DNA of 64,000 bases from NCBI RefSeq assembly GCF_900637185.1, contig NZ_LR134352.1, positions 992,001-1,056,000 of the forward strand, given 5' to 3'. Positions 40,583-49,420 of the stretch are shown in pieces; the first letter of the stretch is position 1, and each line of letters begins with the position of its first letter. The notes under the pieces were generated by a model that saw nothing but the letters and a program-made list of their open reading frames with translations, searched no databases and was not told the origin of the DNA. The position numbers were made by a program, and so were the translations under genes. This stretch comes from Nocardia asteroides. GTDB taxonomy: Bacteria > Actinomycetota > Actinomycetes > Mycobacteriales > Mycobacteriaceae.

Positions 40583-42046
40583 ATGACCACGATGGCCCCG
40601 CGCGACGCGACGATGTTCTGGTTGTCGCGCCGCTCCGCCAATGATGTGTTCCTGCTCTACTGCTTCGCCGAAACGGTCACCACCACAGCCGAACTCCGCG
40701 CTTTCCTCGGCGCGCGTTCCGCGGGTATTCCGGAACTGCGGATCCGGGTCCGGGAGATTCCGGGCAACCTCGACTATCCGCGATGGGAGCCCGCCGAATT
40801 CACGTCCCAGCAATTCGTGCACCACCGGCCTGCCGGGCTGCGCTGGCCGGTGCTCCTGGACCGGGTCGGTGATCTGCTCGGTACGGCGGTGGACGCCACC
40901 GAAAGCGCTTGGCGTGTCCATGTTTTCCGTCAGGTCCTCGACGCGCCCGCGGCGACGGGGCCGGTGCTCGTGGCAGTGCTCCAGGTGTCACACGCGCTGG
41001 CCGACGGCACGCGGGCGGCGACCCTCGCTCGACAGTTGTTCACAGCATCCGAAGTTATCCCCAGGGGTTCCGGTGTGGTTGTGGACAACTCGGCAAATCC
41101 CCCGGTCAAGCCTGTGAAAACTCCGGCACAACCTGTGGATTACCGGGGGCGGATCTGTGTACGGTCAGTAGGAACAGGCGGCGTGAGAGTTCTTGGGGCG
41201 CTGAGTTTTCCCCAGCGGGTCGTCCGCACCGCCTGGCGTGGCCGGGCCGCGTACCTGGCGCAGCGGGAACTGGCCGAGCGCACCGCGCGGGGCGAGGTAC
41301 CCGCGGCGACAACGGGGTTCGCGCCGAGCGCGTTGAACCCGGCCGAGCGGGTGGGCGTGTTCGACCATCGGGTGCGGATGCTCGTCGTCGACGCCGCGCG
41401 TATGCGGGTGCCCGGCCGCACGGTCACCGTCGTCGCCCTGACCGCGATCTCCCAGGCGCTGTCGCGCTATCTGGGCGAACGCGGTGCGCGGCCCGCCCGG
41501 CTCGGCACCGCCCTGCCGATGGCGCTGCCCGGTGCGAGTACCGCGCACAACCACTACCGCGGCCTGTCGATCGACCTGCACATCGACGAACCCGACCTCG
41601 CCCGCCGGGCCGCCCTGATCGCAGACGACCTCGCGTCCCGCCGCGAGCGCGCGCTGAATCCGTTGCTCGACAGCCAGAATCGGGTCGGTGACATGGTGCC
41701 CGCCGCGCTGGCCGCACGTGACGTAGCGCGGGCCGAGCTGGACAGTGTCCCGGACGCGCTGGACGGCAACACCGTGGTCTCCAGCGTCTACCGGGGGGCG
41801 GCCGATCTCGCCTTCGCCGACGCTCCGGTCCTGTTCACCGGTGGCTTTCCCGCGCTCGGCACTGTCATGCACCTGACCCACGGCGTGCACGGGATCGGCG
41901 AAACCATCGCGCTGTCGGTGCATTTCGATGTCGCGGTCCTGGCGGATCCGGACCGCTATCTGGAGCTGCTCGCCGAAGCGCTCGCGGCCGTCGTCGCCGC
42001 GCACCATCCGGAGACCGGTCGCGCCGACCCGGCGGCGTCGAGCTGA
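40583..42046 (+). CDS. Wax ester synthase/diacylglycerol acyltransferase (WS/DGAT)-like protein, divergent
   Basis: About 487 residues with the layout of the WS/DGAT acyltransferases that make triacylglycerol and wax esters in actinobacteria. The N-terminus APRDATMFWLSRRSANDVF matches the family start. The active-site motif HHxxxDG appears as SHALADG: the catalytic histidine, aspartate and glycine are kept but the first histidine is serine. The C-terminal half has a DUF1298-like end (VMHLTHGVHGIGETIALSVHFD). A long central insertion with basic residues (about 150-230) is unusual and its DNA carries several DnaA-box-like sequences. Activity is uncertain. Start codons at 40574 (GTG), 40583 and 40592 are all possible. 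Confidence 0.72.
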   Translation: MTTMAPRDATMFWLSRRSANDVFLLYCFAETVTTTAELRAFLGARSAGIPELRIRVREIPGNLDYPRWEPAEFTSQQFVHHRPAGLRWPVLLDRVGDLLGTAVDATESAWRVHVFRQVLDAPAATGPVLVAVLQVSHALADGTRAATLARQLFTASEVIPRGSGVVVDNSANPPVKPVKTPAQPVDYRGRICVRSVGTGGVRVLGALSFPQRVVRTAWRGRAAYLAQRELAERTARGEVPAATTGFAPSALNPAERVGVFDHRVRMLVVDAARMRVPGRTVTVVALTAISQALSRYLGERGARPARLGTALPMALPGASTAHNHYRGLSIDLHIDEPDLARRAALIADDLASRRERALNPLLDSQNRVGDMVPAALAARDVARAELDSVPDALDGNTVVSSVYRGAADLAFADAPVLFTGGFPALGTVMHLTHGVHGIGETIALSVHFDVAVLADPDRYLELLAEALAAVVAAHHPETGRADPAASS

Positions 42047-42083
42047 GCGCCGTCCGAACGCGGCACGAGGTAGCGGCGCGCGT

Positions 42084-42548
42084 TCAAGGGCGTGGGCGGT
42101 CGAGCTCGATGCCGACGGCCCGCAACGCCGAGTGCACCGCCGTGGCCGGGTCGATGCCCGCCGCGGCGCCCTCGATCACGCCGTCGATGCGGAAGGGGCA
42201 GAAATAGCTGGTCCCGGCCTGGTGCGGGTGGTCGATCTCGATGAGCGGCCGGGCGGCGCCGTGCCGGGCGGCGATCGCCGCGGCGAGGGCAGTGTCGGCC
42301 GCGCGTGGATCACGCCTGCGGGCGGCGGGCAGCACCGGCACCGATTCGGCGTGTACCCGTTCGTACCACGCGATCACCTCGGACGGCGCTGCGCGCGTGC
42401 CGGTTTCGTAGTGTCCCAGCGCCGCCCGGCTGTACGGGACGCGCGTGGCGAGCGCGGATAGGGACAGCCCGGATTCCTCACGGAGTTGTCGCAAACGTGC
42501 CCCGACGACGGTGGTTTCGCCGTTCCCCTGCTCGCCCCGACTGGACAT
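42084..42548 (-). CDS. XRE family helix-turn-helix regulator
   Basis: A 154-residue protein with an N-terminal helix-turn-helix (about residues 14-60: GARLRQLREESGLSLSALAT, then VPYSRAALGHYETGTRAAP) and a C-terminal domain of about 80 residues with two blocks, PLIEIDHPHQAGTSYFCPF and VIEGAAAGIDPATAVHSALR. It is a typical small actinobacterial XRE regulator, possibly a partner for a DUF397-type protein. The ATG at 42548 begins MSSRGEQG; upstream in-frame codons are less likely. It lies divergently from the small membrane-protein gene at 42692. Confidence 0.85.
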   Translation of the reverse strand: MSSRGEQGNGETTVVGARLRQLREESGLSLSALATRVPYSRAALGHYETGTRAAPSEVIAWYERVHAESVPVLPAARRRDPRAADTALAAAIAARHGAARPLIEIDHPHQAGTSYFCPFRIDGVIEGAAAGIDPATAVHSALRAVGIELDRPRP

Positions 42549-42691
42549 GGACCCACCGTAGCGAACTGTAGACGTTTGTAGACGCTTTTCGCTGTCCAAA
42601 AGGTCTTGACGGCGACCATACTTTGCTGCGGCGGCTTAGACATCACCATACCGCGCCACCCGTGCTGCATCGACCGGTTCGGAGGGGACAG

Positions 42692-42976
42692 ATGGACATC
42701 TACCTGTGGATTGCTGTGGGCCTGTTGGTATTCGGGGCACTGACCCGCTACCTGTTGCTCGCACCGCCCGCCGACAGCGGGCGGCCGAGCGTCAGCGACA
42801 TCCGGCGACGGCTTCAGGCCGAGCGTGCGCTCCCCGGCCACGACTCCACCGTGCCGTCGGTGCGGACCAATTCCGACAGGAGTTTCTCCGCGTCGGACTT
42901 CTCCCTGGCCAGGGCGCTCCATCCGCGCACGACACCGTCGGCGCCGGATTTCGTCGTCCACGAGCCCACGGCATGA
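42692..42976 (+). CDS. Small membrane protein running antisense into an XRE gene
   Basis: A 94-residue frame beginning MDIYLWIAVGLLVFGALTRY, a single membrane helix, followed by a polar tail (SVSDIRRRLQAERALPGH). GGAGGGG stands six bases before the ATG, an excellent ribosome binding site, so the 5' half looks real. The last 55 codons overlap the 3' end of the convergent XRE gene (from 42814) by 163 bases, which is unusual; either both are translated or the frame is extended by loss of an earlier stop. No homologue is recognised. Confidence 0.5.
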   Translation: MDIYLWIAVGLLVFGALTRYLLLAPPADSGRPSVSDIRRRLQAERALPGHDSTVPSVRTNSDRSFSASDFSLARALHPRTTPSAPDFVVHEPTA

Positions 42977-43458
42977 GCGCCCTGGGGGTGCAGGGAGTAG
43001 TAGATCGTGCCGATCGGGCGGGCGATGTCCATGCCGCGTACCCAGCCGGTGAGCGCGTCGCCGTCCCAGACCCGCATCTCGCCCCGCATCTGGGCGGCCG
43101 GGTCGTCCTGCGCCGCAGCGGCTTCGGCGGCCGAATCGATCAGCAGATGGTCGCCCTCGTGCCGGATGGTCACCGGCGTTACCTCGACCTCGTCGCCGTG
43201 ATTCGCCGCTTTCTGCCAGGCTGCCCACCAGCGGCCCGCCAGATCGATGCGGTTGTCCACGATGCCGGCCAGCTCGGCCAGCGAGATCTGCAGCGCGTCG
43301 GCCAACCGGATCGCCACCGGCAGCGTCGGCGACTGTTCCTCCGATTCGTACCGGGTGATCTGTCGCGAGCTCACCCCGATCGCGGTGGCGAGCGCGGGCT
43401 GCGACAGCCCGAGCAGCCGCCGCCGCTCCTGGATCACCTTCCCCGTCCCGGTGTTCAT
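42814..43458 (-). CDS. XRE family regulator with C-terminal sensor-like domain
   Basis: A 214-residue regulator. The N-terminal helix-turn-helix is clear: GKVIQERRRLLGLSQPALAT, then IGVSSRQITRYESEEQSPTLP and ADALQISLAELAG (residues 5-70). The C-terminal part (residues about 75-200) has alternating strands (VEVTPVTIRHEGDHLLIDS, MRVWDGDALTGWVRG, PIGTIYYSLHPQGAHAVGSW), similar to domains seen in other actinobacterial XRE proteins that monitor a small ligand; its identity is unknown. The last 54 codons overlap the convergent small membrane-protein frame. Confidence 0.86.
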   Translation of the reverse strand: MNTGTGKVIQERRRLLGLSQPALATAIGVSSRQITRYESEEQSPTLPVAIRLADALQISLAELAGIVDNRIDLAGRWWAAWQKAANHGDEVEVTPVTIRHEGDHLLIDSAAEAAAAQDDPAAQMRGEMRVWDGDALTGWVRGMDIARPIGTIYYSLHPQGAHAVGSWTTKSGADGVVRGWSALAREKSDAEKLLSELVRTDGTVESWPGSARSA

Positions 43459-43587
43459 ACAGTCATCGCCTCCATCGCCGGCCCCTACCGTCACACCCTG
43501 CTGGAAACATCCGCACCAGACCCGCCGTCGTCGCGCGCCGCCACCCGTCGGCACGAAGACCGTTGGCGCGTCGCGCATGCCGACTGC

Positions 43588-43719
43588 GTGGCCGATTCTC
43601 CCATCTCTTCGCTCCAGCAGGCCCGTTTCGTGCTGACTCAGCACGACGGGTGCGGTCCGCGCTGCCTGCAGCACCTGGCCGCGACCGCCTACAGCACCGG
43701 CCTGATCGACGACATCTGA
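43588..43719 (+). CDS. Possible very small protein upstream of thrE-like gene
   Basis: A 43-residue frame from a GTG: the segment ISSLQQARFVLTQHDGCGP followed by RCLQHLAATAYSTGLIDDI looks like a real helical protein with two cysteines, and third-position GC is high, but the start is unclear because there is no good ribosome binding site and the open frame continues upstream. It is transcribed divergently from the XRE gene at 43458. Confidence 0.3.
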   Translation: MADSPISSLQQARFVLTQHDGCGPRCLQHLAATAYSTGLIDDI

Positions 43720-43801
43720 GCCACGCCGCGTCCACTTCGACACGTTGACGAACTCGTTGCGAGACGGCGAACCCACTCCCGACGCCATTACCGTCGACAG
43801 T

Positions 43802-45250
43802 ATGAGTGTGGACCCGGAAGCGGAAGGCGACGGCGACACGATCACCGAACGCCGAGGTCTGCGGGGGCGCTGGCGGCTGCGCAGGCCGTTCGTGCTGCCG
43901 TTGCGGCGCGCCACCGCGGACAACATTCCCATCGCCCCCACGCCGCTGCAGCCGATCGACCTGACCGACGACGCGGAAGTGGCGCAGGTGCTCGATCTCG
44001 CGGTCCGGGTCGGGGAGGTGGTGCTGGCGGCGGGCACCGGTGTCGTCGACACCTCGGCGCAGGTCCGCTTCATCGCCTCCACCTACGGTCTGCACAACTG
44101 CGACATCGACGTCACCTTCGACGCCATCCGCATCTGGGCCGACCGGGGGGCGCTGCTGCCGCCCGCCAGCGACATGCGGGTGGTGAAGTACCGTTCGCTC
44201 GACTTCACCCGGCTGGCCGCCGTCGACCGGCTGACGCGGCGGATCCGCACCCAGGTGGTCCCCGTCGACCAGGCGCACGCGGCGCTCGACGAGATCGTCC
44301 ACGGGTCACACCCGTATCCGCGCTGGGTGTCGACGGCGGGCTGGTCGCTGCTGGCCGCGGCGATCGCGGTGCTGCTCGGGGGCGGGGCGCTGCTGGCCGT
44401 CATCAGTTTCGCCACCACCGCGCTGATCGACGTGGTGAACCGGGCGCTGCACCAGCTGGGTCTGCCGATCTTCTTCCAGCACATCGTCGGCGGTGTGCTC
44501 GCGGCCACGCCCGCGATCGCGCTCTCGGCGGTCAGCGAGCACTGGCGCGCCGACGCCGCGCTGATCGTCGCCGCGGGAATCACGGTGCTGCTCAGTGGGC
44601 AGCAGCTGGTCGGTTCGGTGCAGGACGCCATCACCGGCGCGCCGATCACGGCGGCGGCGCGAATGCTGGAAGTGGTGATGATGACCGGCGGCATCGTCGC
44701 CGGTATCGGTCTGGCACTGCGGATCTCGACCCTGCTCGGGATCAAGGTGCCCGAGATCGCGGCGGGCGCGGGGCGCGACACCGAATTCCTCGCGCTCAAA
44801 CTGAGCGCCGGTGCGGTGGCCGCGATCGCGTTCGCCCTGGCCTGTTACGCGGAGCGGCGGGCGCTGTTCGCGGCCGGGCTCAGCGGCGCGGCGGGCACCG
44901 TGGCCTACCTGGTGGTGCAGGACATCGGCTTCGGCCCCGTGGTCGCCTCGGGCATGGCGGCCACGCTGGTCGGCCTGGCCGGTGGTCTGATGGCGCGCGA
45001 GGCGCTCACGCCGCCGCTGGTCGTCGCGGTCGCGGGCATCACGCCGCTGCTGCCGGGTCTGAAGGTGTACCGCGGGCTGTACGCCCTGCTCGAGGACGAG
45101 ACGCTGCTCGGATTCGGGCAGATCCTCGGTGCCTTCGGCGTCGGCTGCGCGCTGGCGGCCGGTGTCGTCCTCGGTGAATGGTTCGACCGATTGCTGAGCC
45201 GCCGCGGCGCCCCGCGCGACTTCGATCCGACCTACACCAGCGACCGCTGA
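43802..45250 (+). CDS. thrE: Threonine/serine exporter family protein (ThrE type)
   Basis: A 482-residue membrane protein similar to ThrE of Corynebacterium and Rv3737. The cytoplasmic N-terminal part (about residues 60-190) is the DUF1212 domain with conserved EVVLAAGTGVVDTSAQVRF, GLHNCDIDVTF and HPYPRWVSTAGWSL. Ten hydrophobic segments follow, in a DUF1212 plus DUF3815 arrangement (LPIFFQHIVGGVLAATPA; DAITGAPITAAARMLEVVMM; VVAVAGITPLLPGLKVYRGL). ThrE exports threonine and serine by proton exchange. I start it at the ATG at 43802; an in-frame TTG at 43745 would add 19 residues. It converges on the DUF5994 gene with one base between stops. Confidence 0.9.
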   Translation: MSVDPEAEGDGDTITERRGLRGRWRLRRPFVLPLRRATADNIPIAPTPLQPIDLTDDAEVAQVLDLAVRVGEVVLAAGTGVVDTSAQVRFIASTYGLHNCDIDVTFDAIRIWADRGALLPPASDMRVVKYRSLDFTRLAAVDRLTRRIRTQVVPVDQAHAALDEIVHGSHPYPRWVSTAGWSLLAAAIAVLLGGGALLAVISFATTALIDVVNRALHQLGLPIFFQHIVGGVLAATPAIALSAVSEHWRADAALIVAAGITVLLSGQQLVGSVQDAITGAPITAAARMLEVVMMTGGIVAGIGLALRISTLLGIKVPEIAAGAGRDTEFLALKLSAGAVAAIAFALACYAERRALFAAGLSGAAGTVAYLVVQDIGFGPVVASGMAATLVGLAGGLMAREALTPPLVVAVAGITPLLPGLKVYRGLYALLEDETLLGFGQILGAFGVGCALAAGVVLGEWFDRLLSRRGAPRDFDPTYTSDR

Positions 45251-45251
45251 C

Positions 45252-45677
45252 CTAGGTCTGGACGAGCGGCCGCGGACCGTCGGCCGCCGTCTCGGCGGGA
45301 GCCGGGTCCTGGATGCGCGGTTTGCCCGCCGCCCAGCGCATCTGGCTGCGCGCGGCGGGCGCCTCGGTGGCGGCCGGGATGACGAGCAGTGCGAGCGCGG
45401 CGCCGTTGCTGCCGACCAGGTGCATGATGCGCGAGGGCTGGGCACTGGCGGCCGCGGAACCGGATTCGACCGCGTTCCAGTCGAATCCGAGCCGGGCGAG
45501 CTTGCCGATCCGCGGGGACACCGCCTGCACCAGCTGGTGCAGCTCGGTCATCGGCTGGTCGGTGCGGGGCCACCAGGCGCCGTCGATCGCGCCGGTGGTG
45601 GCATGGCGATCTCGCAGCATCAGCCGGATCGGCCCGGCCGCGTCGCGGCCGATGCTCGTGTCAGGTGCTGTGTTCAC
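45252..45677 (-). CDS. DUF5994 family protein
   Basis: A 141-residue soluble protein of the actinobacterial DUF5994 type. Recognised from the start of the domain, IRLMLRDRHATTGAIDGAWW followed by PRTDQPMTELHQLVQAV, and a central WNAVESGSAAASAQPSRIMH. The C-terminus is proline/alanine-rich. Function unknown. The GTG at 45677 is preferred because the family motif starts soon after it; the longer frame to 45776 has unlikely N-terminal sequence. It is convergent with the ThrE-type gene. Confidence 0.72.
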   Translation of the reverse strand: MNTAPDTSIGRDAAGPIRLMLRDRHATTGAIDGAWWPRTDQPMTELHQLVQAVSPRIGKLARLGFDWNAVESGSAAASAQPSRIMHLVGSNGAALALLVIPAATEAPAARSQMRWAAGKPRIQDPAPAETAADGPRPLVQT

Positions 45678-45906
45678 TACGAATGATGTCTTTCTGAGGT
45701 CTGGAACGCCCGTCGATGACATATCGACCGGCGCGCGCCGTCCGTTTACGGACGAGGCATGAGGATGGATACCCACTCCGCCGCGTCGGCACGCACACTC
45801 GTCTCGAGCGGCGCCGGCGGCGGGCGTGGTGGCGATGGAACGGTCCCCCCGTGCTGTCGGGCCTCACTCTACGGAAGCCCACCGACAGATCCACCGATTA
45901 AACGAA

Positions 45907-45940
45907 CAGGGCCCCGACCGGCGAACCGATCAGGGCCCTG
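45907..45940 (-). terminator. Terminator of tRNA-Ser(GGA)
   Basis: Read on the minus strand, CAGGGCCC...GGGCCCTG forms an outer stem with a second imperfect stem inside (GATCGG/CCGGTC). It is followed by TTCGTTTAAT. It starts four bases after the tRNA's 3' end. Confidence 0.7.
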
Positions 45941-45943
45941 CTG

Positions 45944-46031
45944 TGGCGGAGGATAGGGGATTTGAACCCCTGAGGGCGTTAACCCAACCCGCGTTCCAGG
46001 CGAGCGCCATAGGCCACTAGGCGAATCCTCC
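45944..46031 (-). tRNA. tRNA-Ser (anticodon GGA)
   Basis: On the minus strand, acceptor GGAGGAT (46031-46025) pairs with ATCCTCC, then discriminator G and encoded CCA ending at 45944. The stem CTCGC/GCGGG encloses CTGGAAC, anticodon GGA. A long variable arm and the GGTTCAAATCC T-arm are present. It is the fourth serine isoacceptor in the window. Confidence 0.96.
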
Positions 46032-46098
46032 GTGGAGCAGCATAGCGGGTGCCAGGGGGCCGATGCCAAACCGGCCCCCTCGGCAGGCGTCCTACCTG

Positions 46099-47067
46099 CT
46101 ATTTCTTCAGAGCCGCCAGGACCTTGCGGACCTGTGATTCGGCGGCGGCCTGCATGGCGGCGCGGTCGAAGCCGCGCATGGTCGAGACCTCGATCTCCAC
46201 CTTCACCGAGATATTGCTGTCGTGCGCCCCGACGACGTAGCTGTAGTCGTTGGGGATGGAACTGTAGGTCTGCTCCTTGGTGGCGTAGTACGCCTCCGCG
46301 CCGATGCCGCTGACCGGGCCGTTCTCGTAGCCCTTGCCGGTGGTCCTGGTGTCGTAGCCCTTCCAGCGGGAGTAGTCCGATTCGGTCCCTCCGCTGGTCT
46401 TGAACTCCACCTCCAGCGACAGGCTCGCCTCGTTGCCGGTGCGGCCCGACTCCTTGTTCTTGGCATCGCAGTCGTAGGAGCCGCCGCCGATGTACTCCGA
46501 CGGACCGCGCTCGGTGTGCGTGGTGGTCTCGCGGGTGCTGGACCACTGGTTCAGCACGGTGAGATCGACCAGGTCGCAGGCGTTCTTGCCGTCCTGGAAC
46601 TGGTAGTCGCCCGCCCACTCGGAGGAGTCGGGGGCGAACGGGTTGCTCGGGCCGTCGTCGTCACCGCTGTTGGCGACGGCGACCAGGCCGACGACCAGCA
46701 CCGCGACCACCGCGACGGCTCCGCCGATGATCCACCACACCGCCTTGTTGCCCGAGGACGGCGGCCGCGGCGGCGCGCCCCACTGCTGCTGCGGCGGCAT
46801 CGGCGCGTACGGCTGCGGCTGCGCGTAGTAGTTCGGCGGCGGCTGATTCGGCGGCGCGGCGTTCGCGTAGGGGTTGGCCTGCTGATACGGGCCGGACTGA
46901 TACGGCTGCGGCGGCGCGGTGTAGGCGCCGCCGATGTCGCCGCGCAGGATCGTCGGATCCGCCTGCGCCGGTGGCGGAGCGTCGGTGCCCGGCCGTTCCC
47001 ACCAGTGCACGGTGGGATCGGACGGCGGTATGCCTCCCTCAGGAGGTGGTGTGTTCGGACCGGTCAC
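46099..47067 (-). CDS. Proline-rich membrane-anchored protein of unknown function
   Basis: A 322-residue protein with three parts: a proline/glutamine/tyrosine-rich N-terminal region of about 110 residues (PPNQPPPNYYAQPQPYAPMP), one membrane helix (AVWWIIGGAVAVVAVLVVGL) and an extracytoplasmic domain of about 190 residues with cysteines in KNACDLVDL and SYDCDAKNKE that may pair. The outer domain ends in a helix of RAAMQAAAESQVRKVLAAL. The cysteine spacing is reminiscent of DUF3558-type cell-envelope proteins but I cannot assign it firmly. GTG start at 47067. It is transcribed divergently from a TetR regulator, which may control it. Confidence 0.75.
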   Translation of the reverse strand: MTGPNTPPPEGGIPPSDPTVHWWERPGTDAPPPAQADPTILRGDIGGAYTAPPQPYQSGPYQQANPYANAAPPNQPPPNYYAQPQPYAPMPPQQQWGAPPRPPSSGNKAVWWIIGGAVAVVAVLVVGLVAVANSGDDDGPSNPFAPDSSEWAGDYQFQDGKNACDLVDLTVLNQWSSTRETTTHTERGPSEYIGGGSYDCDAKNKESGRTGNEASLSLEVEFKTSGGTESDYSRWKGYDTRTTGKGYENGPVSGIGAEAYYATKEQTYSSIPNDYSYVVGAHDSNISVKVEIEVSTMRGFDRAAMQAAAESQVRKVLAALKK

Positions 47068-47240
47068 GCGACAAACCCCTACTTCCGAGTCGCGGGGAGT
47101 CCCCCCTCGTCGTATTCGCCACGATCGTAGCCAGCCCCGCGCGCGCACGGGCATCCACTGACCTGCGCTTCGCTGCCTACACTGAGCAATCGGGCCGCCC
47201 CGGCGCGGTTGTCGTCGAACGATATGAGGTGGAACACGTC

Positions 47241-47801
47241 GTGGGCACCGCGCGAACGCCACGGTCGAGATGGGTCGAGGAAGGCCTGTCGGTGCTGGCC
47301 GAATCCGGCGTCGACGCGGTGCGGGTGGAGGTGCTGGCCAAGCGGATCGGCGTCACCAAGGGCGGGTTCTACGGGTACTTCGCCGATCGCGACGCGCTGC
47401 TGACCGAACTGCTCGACGAATGGGAACGCGAGGCCGTCGACCAGGTGCTCGAGCGGGTCGAACCCGTGAGCGCGGACCCGAAGGCCAAGGCGCGCCTGGC
47501 CGCCGTGCTCACCTTCAGCAGCGACCGGCTGCTGCCGATCGACCTCGCCATCCGCGCCTGGGCCCGTCGCGACGACGCCGTCGCACAGCGGCTGCGCCGG
47601 GTCGACAACGCGCGAATAGCCTTGCTGCGCGAGACGATCGGCGTGTTCTTCTCCGATCCCGACGAGGTGGAGGCGCGCAGTCTGCTCGCCTTCTGCGCGG
47701 TGATCGGCGGGCACTTCCTGGCCGCCGACCACGAGGGCCGCAGCAGACTCGATGTGCTCGCCCGAGCCGCCGACGTGCTCTTCGATCCCCCCGATCGCTA
47801 G
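47241..47801 (+). CDS. TetR family transcriptional regulator
   Basis: A 186-residue regulator. The helix-turn-helix is clear: RWVEEGLSVLAESGVDAVRV, then EVLAKRIGVTKGGFYGYFAD, where the GGFYGYF recognition helix is typical of the TetR/AcrR group. The C-terminal domain includes DRLLPIDLAIRAWARRDDAV and VEARSLLAFCAVIGGHFLA. I choose the GTG at 47241, with GAGGTGG eight bases upstream; an in-frame GTG at 47229 is also possible. The gene just precedes 4.5S RNA and is divergent from the proline-rich membrane protein. Its ligand and targets are unknown. Confidence 0.87.
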   Translation: MGTARTPRSRWVEEGLSVLAESGVDAVRVEVLAKRIGVTKGGFYGYFADRDALLTELLDEWEREAVDQVLERVEPVSADPKAKARLAAVLTFSSDRLLPIDLAIRAWARRDDAVAQRLRRVDNARIALLRETIGVFFSDPDEVEARSLLAFCAVIGGHFLAADHEGRSRLDVLARAADVLFDPPDR

Positions 47802-47835
47802 ACCGCGCGGGAACCGCTACACTGGCCGACGGATC

Positions 47836-47918
47836 CCGCGCGGCGCGCATCCTGTGAACTCCCCCAGGGCCGGAAGGCAGCAAGGGTCAACGGGCTCTGC
47901 CGGGTGCGCGGGGTCCCC
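47836..47918 (+). ncRNA. ffs: 4.5S signal recognition particle RNA
   Basis: The core hairpin of bacterial SRP RNA is present: CGCGCATCC (47844-47852) pairs with GGGTGCGCG (47902-47910), and the tip holds the conserved asymmetric loop sequence CAGGGCCGGAAGGCAGCAAG with the GGAA tetraloop and the adenosine-rich bulge recognised by Ffh. The ends are approximate. It lies between a tetR gene and the aspartate aminotransferase gene, as in mycobacteria. A hairpin (GGGGTCCCC/GGGGACCCC at 47910-47936 with a T-rich loop) follows and may serve as terminator. Confidence 0.93.
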
Positions 47919-47936
47919 TTATTTTTCGGGGACCCC
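47910..47936 (+). terminator. Hairpin after 4.5S RNA
   Basis: GGGGTCCCC and GGGGACCCC are complementary and separated by nine T-rich bases (TTATTTTTC), forming a nine-base-pair stem at the 3' end of the SRP RNA. It may be the processing or termination structure. There is no T-run after the stem. Confidence 0.55.
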
Positions 47937-48024
47937 CGCCGGATCGTCCGCCACCGCACCTTCGCAGCGTGCGAGCCCGATCCGGCTCCGGATACCCCAC
48001 CGATTCCGAGCAAACGCCGGGTAA

Positions 48025-49380
<1,356 letters not shown>

Positions 49381-49386
49381 GCCGAC

Positions 49387-49415
49387 GGCCGGGCGCGCGG
49401 TCCGCGCGCCCGGCC
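49387..49415. terminator. Bidirectional terminator-like inverted repeat
   Basis: A perfect 14-base inverted repeat (GGCCGGGCGCGCGG and its complement) with a single T between the arms, occupying nearly all of the 40-base gap between convergent genes. The inner pairs must open to form a loop. There is no T-run. Confidence 0.6.
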
Positions 49416-49420
49416 CCCGG

